Source: Patescibacteria group bacterium
GTDB lineage: Bacteria; Patescibacteriota; Patescibacteriia; JAGPKW01
NCBI GenBank assembly: GCA_018053685.1
Contig: JAGPKW010000013.1
Location: 1-12,591 of the forward strand
DNA length: 12,591 nt
Reading direction: 5' to 3'
In this document: positions 1 to 9,000 of the stretch, piece by piece
How positions within the stretch are numbered: position 1 is the first letter of the stretch
How the letters are laid out: the number at the start of each line of letters is the position of its first letter
The notes under the pieces: model-generated
Databases searched by the model: none
What the model was told of the DNA's origin: nothing
Seen by the model: only the letters and a program-made list of their open reading frames with translations
Program-made: the position numbers and the translations under genes

Positions 1-3000
1 GAATTCTTTATTATTTAGTCTTTCTTGTAATTCAGCAAACTTTTTAACTTGTTCTTGTTGATTGACTTGAAGTACAGGATTAGTATTAGGTTTGTTTAAT
101 GATTCAAGATATTCAGAATATAGTTGTATAGCTTGTTGCTTTTGTTGTGGGGTTGGTTGTGCAATTGGTTGTTCCCCAAATAAAACACCTTGTTGTGTAT
201 CTATTAATTTAACATGTTTGTCTAAAAGTTTTTGTGCAAAATTTTGCATTGTAGTACCTTCGCCAAGCTCAGATTCAAGATAATCTGTAATAAATTGTCT
301 TGCAAATTCTGAATTATTTTTTAAAAATTCACCCTCCAAATTAGTTATTTCATTTCCTGTATCAGAAACATATCGTTTGGCATTTTCTCCGTACAGTTTA
401 CTTACAGTATCACTATAATGTTCGTTTTTTACACTTTTAACAACATCTTTATTATCAAATTTTAAATCAGCAATCGTTTGTAATTTTTCTATATCTGCTT
501 TTCCAACCAAAGTTTCCCACTCAACCCCTTTTGGGTATTGTTTTAAAAATCTTTCTTGACCAAACCCTAAAGCTTCATATACAGCATTAGCTAATTCAGG
601 ATTAGATTCAAATAGTTCAGATACTCCCAGTTTAACCCTGTTATTAGATTGTTGAACATATTGCTTTTCTGTATCAACAACATCTTTTTTTACAACAACA
701 TTATCATTACTTTTTAACCCTTTTAACTCAAGTAATGACAATACCTGTTTCCTTAATATAATAGGATTGTATAACTTAAAATTATTATCCTTAAATACAT
801 TATAGTAATTATTACTTTCTAATTGTTCATAAACAACATATTTGCCATGTAACTTTATATTATTATTATCTATAAATGAACTCAACATTAAATTACCAAA
901 AACATTATCAGCTACATTATCAACTACTGTTGCAACATATGTCTTACCACCAATCCTTAATATAGGCTCAAATACAAAATCCATTGTTGCATCATCATAT
1001 TCTATATTCAACCTACTTGTTATTGCAGAAAATGGTTCTATATACATATCTTCTGCTCTATATTGTATGTCTCTTAAATCAACTACTAATCTTTTATTTT
1101 TATAATTTCTAAAATCTATTCTTCCATTTCTTAATACATTACCATCTCTATAATTACTACCTAAAATTTTATTAGCAACATAAGCAAAAGATTCAAACAT
1201 TTTTTCTTTAACACTTTTTTGTTCTTGCTCACTCATGCTTTTAGTAATAGAATTTTTAACTCTTTTGTTTAAATCAATATTGTTTACATCAAATGTAACT
1301 TGATTAGCATTTTTCATTATTGTCAACAATAACACATCCACAGCATCTTGAAATATATCTGCTAATTCACTTGTATTATTAACATTGAACATATTCATTA
1401 ATTCATTTAATAAGTTAGCACTATCATTTCTATTGTTCTTAACAATATCTACTAACTTATTCATGTGTTTAGCAATATCTTTTTGTTGATTAACAAACAA
1501 CATTATAAATGAACCTGTAACCTTAGAACTTCCTGATGACCTTGATAACTCATCAAAAAATATTTTATATATAGCTTTTCTAACTTCTATATTTGGATTT
1601 TTTAACAAAAAATTCAAGTCATCAGATATTACTTTTGCATATTCATTGTTCTTTAATATATTGCTATTATTAAACCTAACAACACTTTGATATACCTTTT
1701 TCTTATCTACTAATATATAATCATTCTTATTATATTGAATTTCTAATAAAGACAAAAATTCATTATTTGGATACTGCGCTTTTAAATATTCTAAATTCTT
1801 AGACTTATCTTTATATACATTTTGAGAAGTAAATGATTTATATAACATTTGTCTAATTTCTCTTATTTCTTCTTTATATTCCTCATTTATATTTGGATCA
1901 TTTAATTCATCATTCATGAAATTAGCAATATAAGCCCTTAATGTAAGATTCATCAATATCTTTTCTGATATATCATTGCTATCTTCAAAGTAATTATCAA
2001 AAGTATTTATTATAGACTTAAATCCAGGACTTCTTTCTATAAATAATGAATCTAATTGTTTCCCTAAATCAGATATTATATCAATAAATGTTTTATAAAC
2101 TCTATCTTCATTGAATAACCTATTTAAAGATTCTTCTGTAAATATACCATTATCACCATGTAGTTCACTTATATATAAATAAGATTTATCAAACAATGCA
2201 ATATCTGGTTTTAATCTTTTCATCATCCCAGATGTTATTCTGTTCATATTTATTATATGATTTAATTGAGCTGTTTGTTGAACAAACATATCTAATAAAA
2301 TATATTCTGCTTCTTTATCACTTAATACTTTGCCTGCATATTTAACAACATAACCTAATTGACTTGGTGTTAAACTATTAGATTCTATCATCTTTCTTGT
2401 TAGATTCAAATTTTCTGTATCTCTATATATAACTAATTTGTCTGAATCATATCTTCTATTATTATATTGTCCTTTTAATTTACTTAATTCTATATTTAAA
2501 TATGTATTAAAATAATGTCTTTTTGTTTCTATATTTTCTGTAATACCTCTTGTAGCTTTATCTAATTCCATAGATGCTCTTCTTATTGAACCTAAATGTG
2601 CAAATCCTAATGAAAAGTTATGTCCCAATCCTAATCCTATCATAGACACAACAGTACTTCTTATATTATTATCTAATCCTAATGCAAAAGGAATAGGCTT
2701 TTTAGGTCCGTCAGCATGTATATCCAATAGAGAACCAACTTGGTTAATCACTCTGTCTCCACTTTCTAATATGTTTTTGTTAATAAATTCATCTGATAAT
2801 AAACCATATATTGCATATGATTTATACACTTCATTACCTTTTTCATCTAATGTTTTAAATGCCCATATTGGTTTTTTTAACTTCATTTTAACTTCATTAG
2901 ATAAAGCCATGAATTTATTCAATGTAGCAACTTGTTCAATCCCTCTTTTCATACTTGAGTTCATCACTTTTACAGAAACATGAAATGCAGGACTATATAT

Positions 3001-6000
3001 ATTCCCTTCTGGAACATATTTATTCACATCTAATTCTTTACCATAGCCTTTTAGGACATCAATTACTTTGCTGTCATCAGAAGTTTGGTTTATCCACAAG
3101 TTTTCATATACTAATTTGTTTGATAATATTGCTACTTCTGCATCTATCATTTTATTTTGATGAACAGGAGTTACTATATTAAAATCTATATTTGTTAACA
3201 ATTTTTTATCATGTAATACTGTCATTATAGATTTAAGTTTTATTAACATGATACTTGTTGTTATTAAATTATGAAGCCTGTCTTTTTCTTCATAAAATTT
3301 ATTTATAATCTCATATTTTGTCTTTTTATCTTCATATAATTGTTTTACAACATCATAACTTTCTCCTTTTGAATCATATAATTCACTAAGAGTTTCTCTA
3401 TAATTTTTGATATAATAAGATTCTGCTTCTTCTTTAATATCTTCTATCTCTGTTTTAATATTTGATATATTTTCTTTTACTTTATCAATATATTGTTTTA
3501 TCTTTTTTGTTTCTTCTTTTAACTCTTGAATACTATCATATTCTTTCTTTAACTCATTAAGATTATTTATTAATTCATCAATAGTATATTTGTTACCATT
3601 TACAATATCAAAATCTTCAACATTTATTCCATGTTCTTTCAATATATTTAACAATTCATCAGATAAGAAATTTTCATCAACAGCAACATCTCTATTTGCT
3701 TCATATGCTTCTTTTATCAATGGTCTTAATTCTCGCTTATCAGATAAATATTCTATATATTCAAAAAACTTATCTGCAAATTCATTTTCACTACTATATT
3801 CTCCATAAACCTTATATTCCCCCTTAATATCTTTATAATAGGCTTTGTGTTTTGTAAATAATGAATCCACATCAAAGTCTGAACCTGCTAATATATGATA
3901 TAAATAAGGTACAACTATACTATTACCTTTAGAAGCATCAACAAAATCTACTATAGTAAATGATAGCATTGACTTCTTATCAGCAGTAGGTATTCTTGTT
4001 GATGAACCTTTTATTATATTATTAATAAAAAATTCTTTTTCTTGTTCATTCTCAAATAATGGCATTGGTATTTTGACTTCTACTGTATAGTGTTTTATTC
4101 CATCAATATCTTCTTCTTTAATATTTAGATCTCTTGTACTATACATTTCTTTTAAACTTCCATCATCATTTAAATATAATTCAGGTTGTTCTCTTATCAT
4201 ATCATTCCTAACAATATCTCCTGTCTCTAAATTATAAATAACTCTGTTATTCCATGCTGATTCTAATATATATTTCTTACCTGCTACTTTCTCATCAATA
4301 ACATTATTACTGTATGCAGAAAATATATAGTATAATAACATTGGTCTTATTTGCGGAAAGTTACTATTAAAATATGGTTCTTTAGTCAAAGGATCTACTT
4401 TGAAATATGTCAACAGATAATCTGGCATTCCCTGTTCTTCTAAAGATTTAGATATTATCTCATATATATCAGCTGTATCTAGTTTACCTTTATCATCTTT
4501 TATTACTCTCTTAAAATATTCAAATCTTGATTTAGCAGAATCTCTTAATGAGTTTTGGTATTGTTTTAACCAACCATTAAGTTCTTTAAGTGTAGCTTTA
4601 TCTTCTTCTGTTAATGTTCTATCTTTAGAAATTATTGATTCTAATAATGCAATATCTGTAGGCATTAACATCTTTTGTTGAACTCCTGCTGTTACTTCAT
4701 CTTTAATACCAGATGTTTCAACTTGTAAATATTTATGTTCATTACTCAATTCAACACTATGTAAATATCCATCATAATATCCATCTGAATTTAGTTTAGC
4801 ATTAAATATATCTAAACCTATCATGGTAGTATTCTTAGATGCTTCTGTATCCACTACTTGATCTATATTATAATACTCCATAGTATTAAGAAGATTATGC
4901 CTCAACTCATTACCTGCATATGGTTTAAAATATTTATGTGCTTGTTTAACTTCTTTTTGCAATAATTTCAATATATCATTCTTCTCTTCTTCTGTCAATT
5001 CTTCATTTTTAAGAGCTTCTCTAAATTCATAAATATTATTATATAATACTTCTAATTCTTCATAAAGCCCTTCTTTTTCTTCTTGTAAAGCTATCTTATT
5101 AGTATGTGGATTAAATAATATGCTAACATCATACCTATCTAAAGTCATTTCTGATAACTTTAAATAAAAATGCTTTGATGCAGTTACTGTTTTTTTACTA
5201 TTAAATGTTATTTGGAATTTATTTAAATATTGTATTTCTTCATTTGTAAGAGGTCTATAGTTTTTAGCAATCATTAACCCTTTTGCTTTATTTTCAACCC
5301 TTCCAAATTTATCTAACATATCCAACACATGATAAGGAGTAGATATTGATTGACCATCAAATGTGGGTCTAAAATTACTACCTAATTTACCACCCTGTAC
5401 ACTATTCCTAAAATCATCTATTAAATATTGTCTTATACTTTCATCTTTTATTCTTGCATCATTTAATATTTCATTAATACTCCTATAAGGACCATACATT
5501 TTATAATTCTCATTTATGTATTCTGTTATTGTGTTTAAATACATAACCTTATGAGTACCATCTCTTAATGTTGCACCACTACTTCCTCTTTTCTTTTCTC
5601 TCTTTCCAAAATCTATCTTATTCTTAACATTTATTGTTAAATCTCCATCTAACAAACTATTTAATGAATAAAAAGATTCAAAAGTATTATAAAACATATC
5701 TTTTAATAATGTAAGCACAGGATCTTCTATTTCTACTTTATCTTCTTTTAATGTTTTATAATATTCTGATAACCTTGTTTTATTAAAATCTTCTTCTATA
5801 GTAGTACCTATTAGATTTAATTTGTACTTTCCTGTAGATTTATCTATAGTTACAATGCCATTCTTTATATATTGATTAAGCTGTATGTTAAATTCATTCT
5901 CTGTAAAATTGTCTATTAATCTACCTAATCCTTGTGGAAGTTCAAATTCTTTACCTTCTTTAGCAGCTTCAATCAAATCATTCATCAACTGCTCATTCTC

Positions 6001-9000
6001 ATTAAATACATCTTTAGTAACAAAAAAGTTATATGCTTTTAATGATGGATCTTCCACTATAATATCTGTATATATATTGCCTTCATCATCAATAACATAT
6101 ACTTCTTTAGCATTATAGTCTCTTATTGCTATATTTTCTTCTTTGTTGTTAAGTTTTTCTAACACTTCACTTCTTCTTGCCCATTCCCTTTTAATTCTAT
6201 TATATTCTTGTTTTATCTTAGTTAATATAATATTATTGATTCTTGCTCTGCTTTTAGCATGTTCTTTATTATATAAAGACTTAATTATATAGTTAGTATT
6301 TAATGCTTCTAATTGGCTTATTTGCCTTCCAAATGTAATTATTTTAGTATCTCCTTTTGTGTGTGTTTGTCTTTTCATAAAAAGAGAAAGGTTTAATAAC
6401 AATAAAGATTGCTCATCTAAAGAACCATATGTTTTTCCTTCTTTATATTTTTCATAATTTTCACTTTGTATGACACCACCATATATGTCTATTGATAAAT
6501 TTTCAAAATATAAATCATATTCTAAAAATCTCTTTTTATCATTATCAGTCAACTCTATACTTTCTGGATTTTGTTTCCACTTTATATACTTGCCAAACAA
6601 AGGAGATGTTTCAGCATAATCTTTAAAGAAATTATCCCATAATTCATCCTTCTTTAATGCTTCTGCTAAACCATTTCTTCTTATATCTAAAACCAATTTA
6701 GATAAAGGATTAGGTTTAATATATCTATATATAGGTTGCCCTTCTGCATTTCTAACCATAGAAGGTCTATTATGAGGATCATATCTAAAAACAAAAACTA
6801 AAGCACTTCTCAACTGTGCATCAAATGCTTTAAAAGGTTTAGGAACTTTACCATCATCAGGCAATATTATATCACTTATTGATTTTTCATTTAATAAATA
6901 ATCATTACCTAAAAATGTATTGTAAAATGATTTTATTGAAAAGTCTGTTAAGTATTGTTTTTCTTGAACAAAATCATTAAATGAATTTAAGAAATCTTTA
7001 TCTTCTTTAGAAATATGTTCTTTATATTCATTATTATAATGTTCGTTTATATGTGCTAATAAAGACAGTTTTATTAATGATTTATTGAAATTTATACCTA
7101 TAGCTTTAAATAAATCAGACATTTCTTTAGAAATATTATCTATAGATTTAACTGATAATATATCAAATAACTTGTTGTCTAATTTTGATAAAAAATAAGT
7201 ATTTATCATTCTCTTTAATTCATTAATAGATTTTTTATATTCTTCCTTATTTTTATTCTTACTATATATTCTATTAAAATTATCATATAATCGTTTTCTT
7301 GTAAAGGTAATATCACTTTCTAGTAATGTGTTTTTTAAACTATAAAAATAATCAACATATTCATAAGGTCCATCATATGTTACATTTTTATTAACATTAA
7401 ACATCAAATATCCTAATTCTATGTTTTCAAAAACATTTTGAAATAAATTGTATATTTGATTATGTTTTACATTATTATCTTCATCTATCAATGAATCATA
7501 TACTGCTTTAATAACATTAGATTCATTAATATAACCATCTTCTCTAATAATTTCTGAATATCTTAATAAACTTGGTAGTATGTTTTCACTACTTAAATTA
7601 GCAGTTGCTTGTACTATACTATAAAATGTTTGCATAGGATCTGCTGTTGCAAGTATCTTTAATCCTGTTGCTTTATCTATTTTCTCATAAATTATTGTAG
7701 AAAGAAATCTTCTTATTAATCCAACATTTTGTTTTGTTACATTATATTCAGACATTCCTTCATCAAATCTATCTCCTATATTATCTAAGTTTTCATCTTC
7801 TTCTTCTTTTATTAATTCATTCTCATAATCTTCAATAACTTCAACAAAATCTTTTAATGTATCTGATTTATCATATTCTTCTTTAACAAGATTTTTAAAT
7901 TGTTGTGTAGAATATTCTCCATTTAAATTCTCTACTACTTCTCCATTAGGGAGTTCTAATTTATATCCTGGCTTAATTTGATTGTTAAATCTTTCATCTC
8001 CTGTAATATTATTATCAAAAGATTCAACATTGTCTGTTAATCTATCTCCTAATAAAAATCTATAAGCACTTACTCTACTACTATAAGAATCACGTATTTT
8101 TTTTCTTGTATTATCATCAATAGCATCATTTAATGCATATAAAGAGTTTATAGACCAGATATTTTCTAACATGTATTTTGATGCATTTTTAAACTTATCA
8201 TCAAAATTATCATTTATATTATCTCTTAACATATAGCTTACTGTCATATTAACAAGTGCTGCCTGCTCTTGAGATGATAAATAATATGGTGTTGCTTTAT
8301 ACTTATTTGTTATATTGTCTAAATATATTGTTTGAACTGTAGGTATTAATTCATATTTAATAATACTATCAGAATATTTGTTTGTAGTATAATTTTTATA
8401 TTTGCCTGTATATATATCATTAAATAATATATCTATTTCTGATGATTTTCTAATAAACATATCTAATAACTTCTTTAAAAAATCTAATACTTTCTGTATC
8501 AATGTTTTTTCTTTAGAAGTTTCTTTTTGCTTTCTTAATGCAAAATCTTTAAATTGATCTGCTAATATTTCTTCTGCTATAATATCTATTATTTGCTCAT
8601 CAGATAATGATACATTATAATTCCTTTTTTTTCTAAATTTATTTATATTTTCTTTAGTAAATTTATCTTTATACTTTTTATTATTTATTATTTCATCTAA
8701 AACATTCCTTTTTGTTATGGGATCAAATATATAATTAAAAACGTAGTGAAATCCTTCATGATAACCTGTACCAATACCTCTCATTTGAGAATTAAGATAT
8801 AACATTCGGTCTTTAACATATCCCAATATAATATTACCATTTATATTTAATCCTTCAAATTCATTAAAATCAATACCTAAATTTTCTCTTATCCATTTAT
8901 TTTCTATTTCTTGTTGAGCTTTATCTGCAAATTGTTGATTTGATAACAATTCAAAAAATGGATGTTTACTATCATCTACTTCATCCCATATAGAACCTGT

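Noticed and set aside
92..283. Plus-strand reading frame with many cysteines, resembling a small Cys-rich protein
   Set aside because: It is antisense to the Gln/Pro-rich C-terminal linker of the giant gene; the composition is a by-product of that sequence, and the minus frame is continuous here.
3601..3660. Second DFD motif (EDFDIV, residues about 2789-2794) as an alternative catalytic site
   Set aside because: It has only two spaced aspartates, lacks the third, and sits beside the coiled coil without the RIPT element; DFDVD at 3865-3879 fits far better.
842..6118. Other plus-strand frames (at 842, 2771, 2955, 3590 and 5885)
   Set aside because: All are short, overlap the giant minus-strand gene completely, and show no recognisable motif or ribosome-binding site.
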